A stretch of DNA of 64,000 nt from Mycolicibacterium sp. CBMA 247. GTDB lineage: Bacteria; Actinomycetota; Actinomycetes; Mycobacteriales; Mycobacteriaceae. Within the stretch, counting starts at the first letter, position 1. Each line of letters begins with the position of its first letter. The DNA lies in contig NZ_VTGX01000001.1 of assembly GCF_009729095.1 (NCBI RefSeq), forward strand, positions 310,001-374,000, in the 5' to 3' direction. Both the position numbers and the translations under genes were made by a program. Below, in pieces: positions 34,105 to 42,317 of this stretch. The notes below the pieces were generated by a model. That model did not search any database. It saw only the letters and a list, made by a program, of their open reading frames with translations, and had not been told where the DNA came from.

Positions 34105-34123
34105 TTAGGTGATGCTCAGCTAA
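34105..34123. promoter_or_regulatory. Predicted IdeR (iron-regulator) box before the iron ABC operon
   Basis: TTAGGTGATGCTCAGCTAA matches the mycobacterial IdeR consensus TTAGGTWAGSCTWACCTAA at 15 of 19 positions by eye. It lies 20 nt before the ATG of the substrate-binding protein gene, where iron-bound IdeR would block transcription. Confidence 0.7.
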
Positions 34124-34142
34124 CGCCGAAAGGGATCACTCG

Positions 34143-35159
34143 ATGCACACACGTTGGAGCCGCCGGGCCGCCGTTGTCCTGTCTGCCCTAGCCGTAGCGG
34201 TCGGCCTGGTCGGGTGTTCCAGTTCGGGGTCCGACGAGCTGCTGATCTACAACGCCCAGCACGAATCGCTGACCAAGGAGTGGATCGACGCGTTCACCAA
34301 GGAGACCGGCATCAAGGTCACGTACCGGCAAGGCGGTGACACCGAGCTGGGCAACCAACTGGTGGCCGAGGGCAACGCTTCGCCCGCTGACGTCTTCCTC
34401 ACCGAGAACTCCCCGGCGATGGCCGCCGTGGAGCGGGCCGGGCTGTTCACCGACGTCGACCAGCAGACCCTTGATCAGGTACCCGCCCAGTTCCGGCCGT
34501 CTTCGGCCAAGTGGACGGGTGTGGCGGCGCGATCGACGGTCTTCGTCTACAACAAGGCCAAGCTGCCGGCCGACCAGCTGCCCCACTCGATCATGGATCT
34601 GCAGCAGCCGCAGTGGAAGGGCCGCTGGGGTGCACCGCCGGCCAAGGCGGATTTCCAGGCGATCGTCGCGGCCATGCTGGAACTGACGGGCGAGCCGGCC
34701 ACCGCGCAATGGCTGGCCGGTTTGAAGACCAATGCCGTTGTGCTGCAGGACAACATCGCCACACTGCGCGCCGTCAACGACGGCCAGATCGACGGCGGAA
34801 TCATCTACCACTACTACTGGTTCCGCGATCAGGCCAAGACCAAGGAGATCAGCGGCAACACCGCACTGCACTACTTCAAGAACGAGGATCCCGGAGCGTT
34901 CGTCAGCCTGTCCGGCGGCGGAGTACTGAAATCCAGCAAGAAGCAGGACCAGGCCCAGCAGTTCCTCCGGTTCGTCACCGGCAAGGAGGGCCAGGAGGTA
35001 CTGCGCAACGGCACCTCGTTCGAGTACCCGGTCGCCAGTGGGGTTGCAGCCAATCCGGCTCTGCCGCCACTGGACTCGTTGCAGGCCCCCGCGATCAACC
35101 CGTCCAATCTCGATGCCGCCAAGGTCACCGACCTGATGACAAAGGCTGGCTTGCTGTAA
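34143..35159 (+). CDS. Ferric iron ABC transporter substrate-binding lipoprotein (FbpA/AfuA type)
   Basis: 338 residues. Lipoprotein signal (1-25, LVGCSSSGS), then a periplasmic-binding fold: LLIYNAQHESLTKEWIDAFT, ETGIKVTYRQGGDTELGNQL, DVFLTENSPAM, and IYHYYWFRDQ, the paired-tyrosine region used for Fe3+ by FbpA proteins. First gene of a four-gene operon behind a predicted IdeR box. Ferric iron is the likely cargo; another anion-metal complex is possible. Confidence 0.9.
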   Translation: MHTRWSRRAAVVLSALAVAVGLVGCSSSGSDELLIYNAQHESLTKEWIDAFTKETGIKVTYRQGGDTELGNQLVAEGNASPADVFLTENSPAMAAVERAGLFTDVDQQTLDQVPAQFRPSSAKWTGVAARSTVFVYNKAKLPADQLPHSIMDLQQPQWKGRWGAPPAKADFQAIVAAMLELTGEPATAQWLAGLKTNAVVLQDNIATLRAVNDGQIDGGIIYHYYWFRDQAKTKEISGNTALHYFKNEDPGAFVSLSGGGVLKSSKKQDQAQQFLRFVTGKEGQEVLRNGTSFEYPVASGVAANPALPPLDSLQAPAINPSNLDAAKVTDLMTKAGLL

Positions 35160-36734
35160 TTGGCTGCGACAGAAGCACCGTCAACTCAGCCGGTCCCCCA
35201 CCAACCCAGCGCAGGCTCCAGGCCCGGAGCGGTGCTGAGCACCGCTGTGGTGCTACTGCTGGCCGCCACGTTCATCCCACTGGCCTACGTCGGCTGGTCG
35301 GTGATCACCACCGGTCCGGCCCGGGTGATCGAGCTGGTGGTCCGGCCCCGCGTCGGGGAACTCCTGCTCAACACCGTGGGACTGGTGCTGATCACCGTGC
35401 CGGTCTGCCTGGTGCTCGGTGTCGGTGCGGCGTGGCTGGTTGAGCGCACCGACCTGCCGGGGCGTACGTGGTGGCGGCCGGTGTTCGTCGCGCCGCTGGC
35501 CGTGCCCGCATTCGTCAACAGCTACGCCTGGGTCAGCGTCCTGCCTACCCTGCACGGGATGTCGGCCGGGGTGCTGATCGCGACGCTGTCGTACTTCCCG
35601 TTCGTCTACGTGCCCGCCGCGGCCACGCTGCGTCGCATCGATCCGGCCTTGGAGGAATCGGCCCGCGCGCTGGGGTCGGGTTCGGCGGGGGTGTTCTTCC
35701 GGGTGGTGCTGCCGCAGCTGCGGCTGGCGATCCTGGGCGGTGCACTGCTGATCGGTGTGCACCTGCTGGCCGAGTACGGCGCGTTCGCGATGGTCCGCTT
35801 CTCGACCTTCACCACCGCGATCTTCGAACAGTTCCAGGCCACCTTCGACGGCGCCGCCGGCGCCACCCTGGCCGGCCTGCTGGTGCTGTTGTGTCTGCTG
35901 CTGTTGATCACCGAGGCCGCCGCCCGCGGCAACGCCCGGTTCGCCCGGGTGGGTTCGGGTGCCCAGCGCACCGGCGCGCCAATGCGCCTGGGCTGCACCA
36001 CGTTACCGGCCACAGTCGGGCTGCTGGCATTGGCGGCGCTGGCGTTGGGGGTGCCGTTGTGGACGCTGACGCGCTGGCTGTGGATCGGCGGTGCCCAGGT
36101 GTGGGAGCCCGAGCAGATCGGCACCGCGCTGGCTCAGACCGCCGCCCTGGCCGGTGCCGCCGCGGTGCTCACCACGGTGCTGGCCTTCCCGTTCGCGTGG
36201 GTGGCGGTCCGATACAGCGGACTACTGGCCCGGTCGATCGAGGGCGCCAATTTCATCACCAGCTCGATGCCCGGTATCGTCACCGCGCTGGCCCTGGTCA
36301 CCGTGGCGATCCGCTACGCTCCCCCGCTCTATCAGACCGCGGCCCTGGTGATCTGCGCCTACATACTGCTGTTCCTGCCGCGTGCCCTGGTCAGCCTGCG
36401 CTCGGGCCTGGCACAGGTCCCACCGTCGGTGGAAGAGGCCTCGCGCTCACTGGGCGCCTCGTCGGCGCGCACGTTCGTGCGTATCACCCTGCGGCTGACC
36501 GCCCCGGCAGCGGCTGCCGGTGCCTCGCTGGTATTCGTCGCGGTGGCAACGGAATTGACCGCGACGCTGTTGCTGGCCCCCACGGGTACCCGCACCCTGG
36601 CGATGCGGTTCTGGTCGCTGAGCAGCGAGCTGGACTACGCCGCAGCGGCTCCGTACGCCCTGATGTTGATCGCCCTGTCGATCCCGGTGACCCTGATGTT
36701 GTTGCGCCAGTCGACGAAAGTGGCCGCCCTGTGA
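35160..36734 (+). CDS. ABC transporter permease, fused two-module FbpB type
   Basis: 524 residues with about 12 transmembrane helices in two homologous halves, each with the EAA loop: LEESARALGSGSAGVFFRVV in the first and VEEASRSLGASSARTFVRIT in the second. The TTG at 35160 directly follows the upstream TAA. Its stop overlaps the ATPase start (GTGA). Moves the iron delivered by the binding lipoprotein across the membrane. Confidence 0.92.
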   Translation: MAATEAPSTQPVPHQPSAGSRPGAVLSTAVVLLLAATFIPLAYVGWSVITTGPARVIELVVRPRVGELLLNTVGLVLITVPVCLVLGVGAAWLVERTDLPGRTWWRPVFVAPLAVPAFVNSYAWVSVLPTLHGMSAGVLIATLSYFPFVYVPAAATLRRIDPALEESARALGSGSAGVFFRVVLPQLRLAILGGALLIGVHLLAEYGAFAMVRFSTFTTAIFEQFQATFDGAAGATLAGLLVLLCLLLLITEAAARGNARFARVGSGAQRTGAPMRLGCTTLPATVGLLALAALALGVPLWTLTRWLWIGGAQVWEPEQIGTALAQTAALAGAAAVLTTVLAFPFAWVAVRYSGLLARSIEGANFITSSMPGIVTALALVTVAIRYAPPLYQTAALVICAYILLFLPRALVSLRSGLAQVPPSVEEASRSLGASSARTFVRITLRLTAPAAAAGASLVFVAVATELTATLLLAPTGTRTLAMRFWSLSSELDYAAAAPYALMLIALSIPVTLMLLRQSTKVAAL

Positions 36735-37789
36735 CCGACGACGTTCTGCAGGCACGTGGACTTCACAAGTCCTTCAACGGCACTCCCGTGCTCGACGGGA
36801 TCGACCTGACGCTGGCACCCGGGACCATCACCGCGGTGGTCGGGTCTTCCGGCTGCGGCAAGACCACGCTGCTGCGGGTGATCGCCGGCTTCGAATCACC
36901 CGACGCCGGCACCGTGACCATCGGTGGACGCCAAATGGCAAGCCCCACAAACACTGTGGCCCCACACCGCCGCGACGTCGGCTATGTGGCGCAGGACGGC
37001 GCGCTGTTCCCGCATCTGACGGTGGCTCAGAACGTCGCCTACGGTCTGCGCGAGCGCGGTGCCGCCGCCCGGGCCAGGGTCATCGAGCTGCTGGACACCG
37101 TGTCCCTGGATTCCTCGTTCGCCGAACGTCGGCCGCACCAGCTCTCCGGCGGACAGCAGCAGCGGGTCGCACTGGCCCGGGCGCTGGCCCGCCGGCCGGT
37201 GGTCATGCTGCTCGACGAGCCGTTCAGCGCTCTCGATACCGGACTGCGCGCGGCCACCCGCAAGACCGTGGCCCGTGCGCTGTCCGACACCGGGGTCACC
37301 ACCCTGATCGTCACGCACGACCAGGAGGAGGCGCTGTCGATCTCCGATCAGGTCGCGGTGATGCGCGAAGGCAGGTTCACCCAGGTCGGAACGCCGCAGG
37401 ATGTGTACCAGCGGCCCACCGACCGGTTCACCGCCGAGTTCCTCGGGGATTGCATCACGTTGCCGGGCACCGTCACCGCAGGGACGGCCGACTGTGCGCT
37501 GGGCCGGATACCGGTACAGGCCGGCGCCGCCGACGGTCCGTGCACACTGGTGCTGAGGCCCGAACAGCTTGTCGCGACGTCGATTTCCGATGGTGGGGGT
37601 GATGTCGAGGCAGGGACAACAGTGGGGACCGTGGTCGCCACCGAGTTTCTCGGCCACGATGTGCTGCTCACCATCGATCCAGCCGGGGCGACTGAACCCA
37701 TTGTCGTGCGTCAGCACAGCTTGAATCCGCCCGACCGCGACACCAAGGTCCGCATCGACGTCCGGGGCGCCGGAACGGCATTGCATTGA
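36731..37789 (+). CDS. ABC transporter ATPase, FbpC type
   Basis: 352 residues: Walker A GSSGCGKTTLLR, Q-loop VAQDGALFPHLT, signature LSGGQQQRVALARALA, Walker B VVMLLDEPFSALD, H-loop IVTHDQEEALS, then a C-terminal TOBE-like domain typical of metal importers. The GTG at 36731 overlaps the permease stop; the frame is open far upstream but that part is antisense-like noise. Its own stop overlaps the fusion gene as TTGA. Confidence 0.93.
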   Translation: MTDDVLQARGLHKSFNGTPVLDGIDLTLAPGTITAVVGSSGCGKTTLLRVIAGFESPDAGTVTIGGRQMASPTNTVAPHRRDVGYVAQDGALFPHLTVAQNVAYGLRERGAAARARVIELLDTVSLDSSFAERRPHQLSGGQQQRVALARALARRPVVMLLDEPFSALDTGLRAATRKTVARALSDTGVTTLIVTHDQEEALSISDQVAVMREGRFTQVGTPQDVYQRPTDRFTAEFLGDCITLPGTVTAGTADCALGRIPVQAGAADGPCTLVLRPEQLVATSISDGGGDVEAGTTVGTVVATEFLGHDVLLTIDPAGATEPIVVRQHSLNPPDRDTKVRIDVRGAGTALH

Positions 37790-40380
37790 AAGACATCATC
37801 GACCTGTTGCGGGCCCACGGCGACCGGATCGCGGTGGTGACCGAAACCCGACAGGTCACCTACCGGGCCCTTGCCGGTCTGGTGTCGGAGGCCGCGGGGG
37901 CGCTGGGCCCCGGTCGCCGTCTCGTGCTGCTCGAAGCGCGCAACGACCTGCCGACCCTGGTGCACTACCTCGGCGCGCTCGCCGGCGGCCATGTGTCTCT
38001 GCCGGTGCCCGCGGGCGGCGATCACCGAGCGATCCTGCAGACCTACTCCCCCGATACCGTGGTCGACGCCGCGGGCATCCACCACCGGCGCACCCACGGC
38101 ACGCACCGGCTCCACGACGAGCTGGCCCTGCTGATGTCGACGTCGGGCAGCACCGGGTCACCGAAGCTGGTGCGCTTGTCCTGCACCAACCTGATCAGCA
38201 ATGCCACCGCCATCGCCGAGTACCTCGGGATCAGCGAAACCGACCGGGCGGCCACCACATTGCCGGTGTCCTACTGTTACGGCCTGTCGGTGGTGAACAG
38301 TCACCTGCTTCGCGGCGCGGGCCTGATCCTCACCGACCGCTCGGTGGTCGACGACGAGTTCTGGGAGTTGTTCACCCGCCACCGGGCCACCACCTTCGCC
38401 GGCGTGCCTCACACGTTCGATCTGCTCGACCGCATCGGATTCGACACCATGGACCTGCCCCACCTGCGGTACATCACCCAGGCCGGTGGGCGGATGGCAC
38501 CCGATCGGGTTCGCCACTTCGCGGCACTCGGACAACGCCTGGGCTGGCAGCTGTTCGTGATGTACGGCGCCACCGAGGCGACCGCCCGGATGGCCTACCT
38601 ACCACCGGAATTGGCCTCGTCGCGCCCCGAGAGTATCGGCCGTCCGATCCCCGGAGGCCACCTGTCCATCCTCCCTGGCGATGCCTGGCCCGACGGCACG
38701 GGTGAGCTGGTCTACCGCGGCGCCAATGTGATGCTCGGGTATGCCCAGCGTCCCGAGGATCTGGCCCTGGGCGCCGCCGTCGAGGAGCTGCACACCGGCG
38801 ACATCGCGCGGCGCACGTCCGACGGTCTCTACGAGATCATCGGCCGCAGCACCCGGTTCGTGAAGTTGTTCGGACTGCGCATCGACCTGGACCGCCTGCA
38901 GGCCGGCCTGGCCGAACGCGGTGTGACGGCGCTGTGCACCGAGGACGGCGGCACTCTCGCCGTCGCGGCTGTGGAAATGGGCAAGGGCACGCCGAACGCC
39001 GGCGAGGTTCGGCGGTTGACCGCCACGTTGGCGGGTGTGCCGGCCGGCGCGGTGCGCGCCGCGATCGTCGCGGAACTGCCCCGTTTGGTCTCGGGCAAGC
39101 CCGACTACGAGGCAGTACGCGCGCTCGCCGCCAACGCCCCCATCACCGACGCCTCCGATCTTCGGGACCTGTTCGCCGAGGTTCTGCACATCCGTGCGGA
39201 ATCCATCGACCGCGACGCCAGTTTCGTCGAGCTCGGCGGCAACTCACTGTCCTATGTGGCGATGTCGGTTCGGCTGGAACGCACGCTGGGCCGGCTGCCG
39301 AAGGATTGGCACCGGATGCCCCTGTGTGAGCTCGAGTCTGACCTTGAGCGCAGCCGCACGCCCCGAGCGCGCCGAGGGGCGGCGGTCGAGACCAGTGTTG
39401 CGCTACGCGCCGCGGCGATCGTGCTCATCGTCGGCTCGCACGCGGGGCTGTTCCAGCTGTGGGGCGGGGCGCATGTGCTGCTCGGGGTGGCCGGGTACAA
39501 CTTCGGCCGGTTCTGCCTGACGCCGGTACCGCGGTGGGCGCGGTTGCGTCACCTACGCGACACGATCGGTTGGATCGCGGCGCCCTCGATCGTGTGGGTC
39601 GCAGTGGCGCTGGTCCTCACCGACGACTATCACGCGTCGAACCTGTTGCTGGCCAACAAGTTCCTCGGTCCACATGACAGCATGACCGCCGGGCGGTTGT
39701 GGTTTGTCGAAGTGCTGGTCTGGATCCTGGTGGCGCTTGCCGCCGTGTGCGCGTTGCCGGCCGGCGACCGGTTGGAACGACGACGCCCCTTCGGCTTCGC
39801 CGCGGTGTTCCTGACGTTGGGGCTGGTACTGCGTTACGACCTGCCCGGTTTGGGTCTGGGCCGCGAGGCCTGGTTCACGGTGCTGGCGTTCTGGTTCTTC
39901 GCGGCGGGGTGGGCAGCGGCCAAGTCCACGGCCACGTGGCAGCGGGTGATCGTCACCGTTGTGCTGATCGTCGGGTTGCACGGCTACTTCGGCAACAACG
40001 GCCGGGAGACCCTGGTAATGGCGGGGTTCACGCTGCTGATCTGGTTGCCCTCCGTGCGCTGCCCCGTGGTGGTGGCGGCCGGCTGCGGTGTGCTCGCCGA
40101 GGCGTCGCTGTACATCTACCTCACCCACTACCAGGTCTATCCGTTGTTCGGCGACCATCGGGCGCTCGGTGTACTGGCCGCCCTGGTCGTGGGTGTGGTC
40201 CTCACCTACCTGGTCAATGCCACCCGGAAGCGGTTGGCGGGCACCCGGCCACATCGCAGCGGGTCAGGCCGGATCGCGGTCGGCGACCAGACCCTCCTGC
40301 ACCAGCGTGGCTGCGATGGCCCCGTCGGCAGCGATCAGGCTCGACGTGATGACGCCGCGACCACGCGCTGCGGCCGGTGA
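37786..40380 (+). CDS. Adenylation - carrier protein - membrane acyltransferase fusion
   Basis: 864 residues in three parts. Residues 1-450: AMP-forming acyl/aminoacyl ligase (MSTSGSTGSPKLV, MYGATEATARM, GDIARRTSDGLYEIIGRSTR, C-terminal Lys in LVSGKPDYEAV). About 460-530: carrier domain with phosphopantetheine Ser in ELGGNSLSYVAM. About 545-840: acyltransferase-3-like membrane domain with around ten helices and His in IVGSHAGLF. It would activate an acid, load it on its own carrier and pass it to an acceptor at the membrane. TTG start coupled to the iron ATPase gene; the last 117 nt overlap the convergent thioesterase. Confidence 0.85.
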   Translation: MKDIIDLLRAHGDRIAVVTETRQVTYRALAGLVSEAAGALGPGRRLVLLEARNDLPTLVHYLGALAGGHVSLPVPAGGDHRAILQTYSPDTVVDAAGIHHRRTHGTHRLHDELALLMSTSGSTGSPKLVRLSCTNLISNATAIAEYLGISETDRAATTLPVSYCYGLSVVNSHLLRGAGLILTDRSVVDDEFWELFTRHRATTFAGVPHTFDLLDRIGFDTMDLPHLRYITQAGGRMAPDRVRHFAALGQRLGWQLFVMYGATEATARMAYLPPELASSRPESIGRPIPGGHLSILPGDAWPDGTGELVYRGANVMLGYAQRPEDLALGAAVEELHTGDIARRTSDGLYEIIGRSTRFVKLFGLRIDLDRLQAGLAERGVTALCTEDGGTLAVAAVEMGKGTPNAGEVRRLTATLAGVPAGAVRAAIVAELPRLVSGKPDYEAVRALAANAPITDASDLRDLFAEVLHIRAESIDRDASFVELGGNSLSYVAMSVRLERTLGRLPKDWHRMPLCELESDLERSRTPRARRGAAVETSVALRAAAIVLIVGSHAGLFQLWGGAHVLLGVAGYNFGRFCLTPVPRWARLRHLRDTIGWIAAPSIVWVAVALVLTDDYHASNLLLANKFLGPHDSMTAGRLWFVEVLVWILVALAAVCALPAGDRLERRRPFGFAAVFLTLGLVLRYDLPGLGLGREAWFTVLAFWFFAAGWAAAKSTATWQRVIVTVVLIVGLHGYFGNNGRETLVMAGFTLLIWLPSVRCPVVVAAGCGVLAEASLYIYLTHYQVYPLFGDHRALGVLAALVVGVVLTYLVNATRKRLAGTRPHRSGSGRIAVGDQTLLHQRGCDGPVGSDQARRDDAATTRCGR

Positions 40381-41079
40381 CCGCGACTCCAACAGATTCC
40401 ATTCCCCCGCGCGCACCGGACGGTGAAACCAGATCGACGAATCCGTCGTGCCACTACGGTGACTGCGAGAGCGCATGCTGTGCCCGTGCACGGCCAGGGC
40501 GGGGTCGATCCCGTACAGGTCGGTGATGTACACCGTGATCAGCGTGTGCACCAACTGATCGTCGGGCAGCTCAGTGGTGACCCGCCACCACATCCGTCGT
40601 ACGAACTCACCGGTCGAGGTGTCGTCGGAGATGCGGATGTCGAACTCGTCGAGCGGCAGTGACGGTGCGGGCCCGGGCGGGCCGGTGCGCGGCAGCCCCT
40701 CGGGGTCCTGCGGCGATGCCAAGTGCCTGCCATGCTCGGGCCCGGCCAGCGGGGTCCCGAACGAGACCGTGGCCGTCGTCAGCATGCGGCCGTGTTCATG
40801 CGATTCGACGCGCCGGGCGGATGCGGTGCGCCCGTCGTAGACCCGGTGCACGCGGTGCTCGACGGCTGCTCCGGCGTCCCCTCCGCGCAGGAACTGCAGG
40901 TGCAGGTTGGTCGGTGACCGGTCCTCGCTCACGGTCCGGCAGGCCGCCGCCAGGCTCTGCGCGGCCAACAGACCGCCGTAGGCCCGCTTGCCGGCCGGAC
41001 CGCTGGCCTGCCCGGTGAACACCTCACCCTCAGCACCCGTGTCGGCCCACACGTCCAACAGCGTCAGCAGGGTGCTCAT
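40264..41079 (-). CDS. TesB-like acyl-CoA thioesterase
   Basis: 271-residue double hot-dog thioesterase: KRAYGGLLAAQSLAAACRTV, PTNLHLQFLRGGD, and second half MRSRSHRSGTTDSSIWFHRP and GVITSSLIAADGAIAATLVQ. Hydrolyses acyl-CoA. The ATG at 41079 overlaps the stop of the CoA-transferase gene upstream (ATGA). Last gene of a leftward operon HAD - E1 - CoA transferase - thioesterase, pointing to breakdown of a branched or unusual acyl-CoA. Confidence 0.85.
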   Translation of the reverse strand: MSTLLTLLDVWADTGAEGEVFTGQASGPAGKRAYGGLLAAQSLAAACRTVSEDRSPTNLHLQFLRGGDAGAAVEHRVHRVYDGRTASARRVESHEHGRMLTTATVSFGTPLAGPEHGRHLASPQDPEGLPRTGPPGPAPSLPLDEFDIRISDDTSTGEFVRRMWWRVTTELPDDQLVHTLITVYITDLYGIDPALAVHGHSMRSRSHRSGTTDSSIWFHRPVRAGEWNLLESRSPAAARGRGVITSSLIAADGAIAATLVQEGLVADRDPA

Positions 41080-42305
41080 CGAGCGTCGGTACCCGTTGCG
41101 ACGGTGCCTGATTCGGTCAACGCCCCGATCTCGTCGGCACCCAGCCCGAGATGTTCGGCCAGCACCGCTGTGGTGTCGTCACCGAGTGCGGGCGCGGGGA
41201 CCGCAGGTGCATACATCCCGCCGATCGATACCGGCAGGCCCGGTGCCAGGTAGGTGCCGATGCGCGGCTGCTCCAGCGGAGTGAACAGCGGGTTGGCCAC
41301 CACCCGGTCGTCGACGGCGACCTCCGCGAAGCTGCGGTACCGCTCCCACAGCACTGAGGTACCCGACAGCGCCGCGCTGATCTCTTCGGCGGTGTGCTCG
41401 CTGAACCACAGGGTAAACAAGCCGGTGAGAGCGTCGCGGTGGGTGTAGCGCTGCCCTTCGTCGGTGAAGTCAGCGGCGAACGTCTCGGCAAGGGCGGCAA
41501 CGGCTTTGGTGGTCCCGGTGACCTCGGTGAGGTCACGGAAGTGCCGTCCGGTGAGCGCGACGAGCATGAACCCGACGCCGTCGCTGCTGGTGAAGTTCTG
41601 CCCATAGGTGCCGTAGAGCGTGTTTCCGAGCCGTTCACGGCTGGTGCCGTTGATCATCACCTCGGTCAGGAATCCGAGATTGCCCGCTGTTGCGAGCGCG
41701 ACGTTCTCCAGCGGGATGCTGATCCGCGCGCCCTCACCGGTGGAATCGCGGTGGCGCAACGCGGCACTCACCGCCAGTGCCACGTACAGGCCGCAGCTCA
41801 CATCCCAGGCCGGCAGCACGTGATTGACCGGGGTGGCGAGCTCGGCCGGCCCGGTGACGAGGGGGAAACCCAGCCCGGCGTTGACGGTGTAATCGACTCC
41901 GGTGCCGCCGTCGGCGCGTCCGGATACCTCGACGTGGATCAGGTCGGGGCGCAGCCCGGCCAGCACGTCATATGAATGCCATTGCCGTCCCGCCACATTC
42001 GTGATGAGCACGCCGGCCTCGGCGATCAGCCGTTGTACCAGCTGCTGGCCTTCGGGCGAGCGCATGTCGGCGGCGACCGAGCGCTTTCCCTTGTTGAGCC
42101 CGGTCCAGTAGATGCTGTCACCACCGCCGGTGAGGGGCCAGCGGTGGTAGTCGGCAGCACCCCCGATGGGGTCCACCCGCACCACCTCGGCGCCCAACTG
42201 GGCCAGGGTCATACCGGCCAGCGGCACGGCGACAAAACTGGAGATCTCGATGATCCGCACGCCGGCCAGCGGTCGGGTGGGGCCGGGCGTCACAGGTTCT
42301 GCCAT
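41076..42305 (-). CDS. Class III (CaiB/BaiF) CoA transferase
   Basis: 409 residues: RIIEISSFVAVPLAGMTLAQ, LGAEVVRVDPIGGAADYHRW, NKGKRSVAADMRSPEG, LRPDLIHVEVSGRADGGTGV near the catalytic Asp region, and a C-terminal QPRIGTYLAPGLPV. Moves CoA between acids, or acts as a racemase. Sits 12 nt after the fused E1 gene and overlaps the thioesterase gene. Confidence 0.88.
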   Translation of the reverse strand: MAEPVTPGPTRPLAGVRIIEISSFVAVPLAGMTLAQLGAEVVRVDPIGGAADYHRWPLTGGGDSIYWTGLNKGKRSVAADMRSPEGQQLVQRLIAEAGVLITNVAGRQWHSYDVLAGLRPDLIHVEVSGRADGGTGVDYTVNAGLGFPLVTGPAELATPVNHVLPAWDVSCGLYVALAVSAALRHRDSTGEGARISIPLENVALATAGNLGFLTEVMINGTSRERLGNTLYGTYGQNFTSSDGVGFMLVALTGRHFRDLTEVTGTTKAVAALAETFAADFTDEGQRYTHRDALTGLFTLWFSEHTAEEISAALSGTSVLWERYRSFAEVAVDDRVVANPLFTPLEQPRIGTYLAPGLPVSIGGMYAPAVPAPALGDDTTAVLAEHLGLGADEIGALTESGTVATGTDAR

Positions 42306-42317
42306 CCGGCCAAGCTA

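Noticed and set aside
35468-36730. Long N-terminal extension of the iron ABC ATPase frame
   Set aside because: This part is the shifted frame of the permease gene. The ATPase starts at the GTG overlapping the permease stop.
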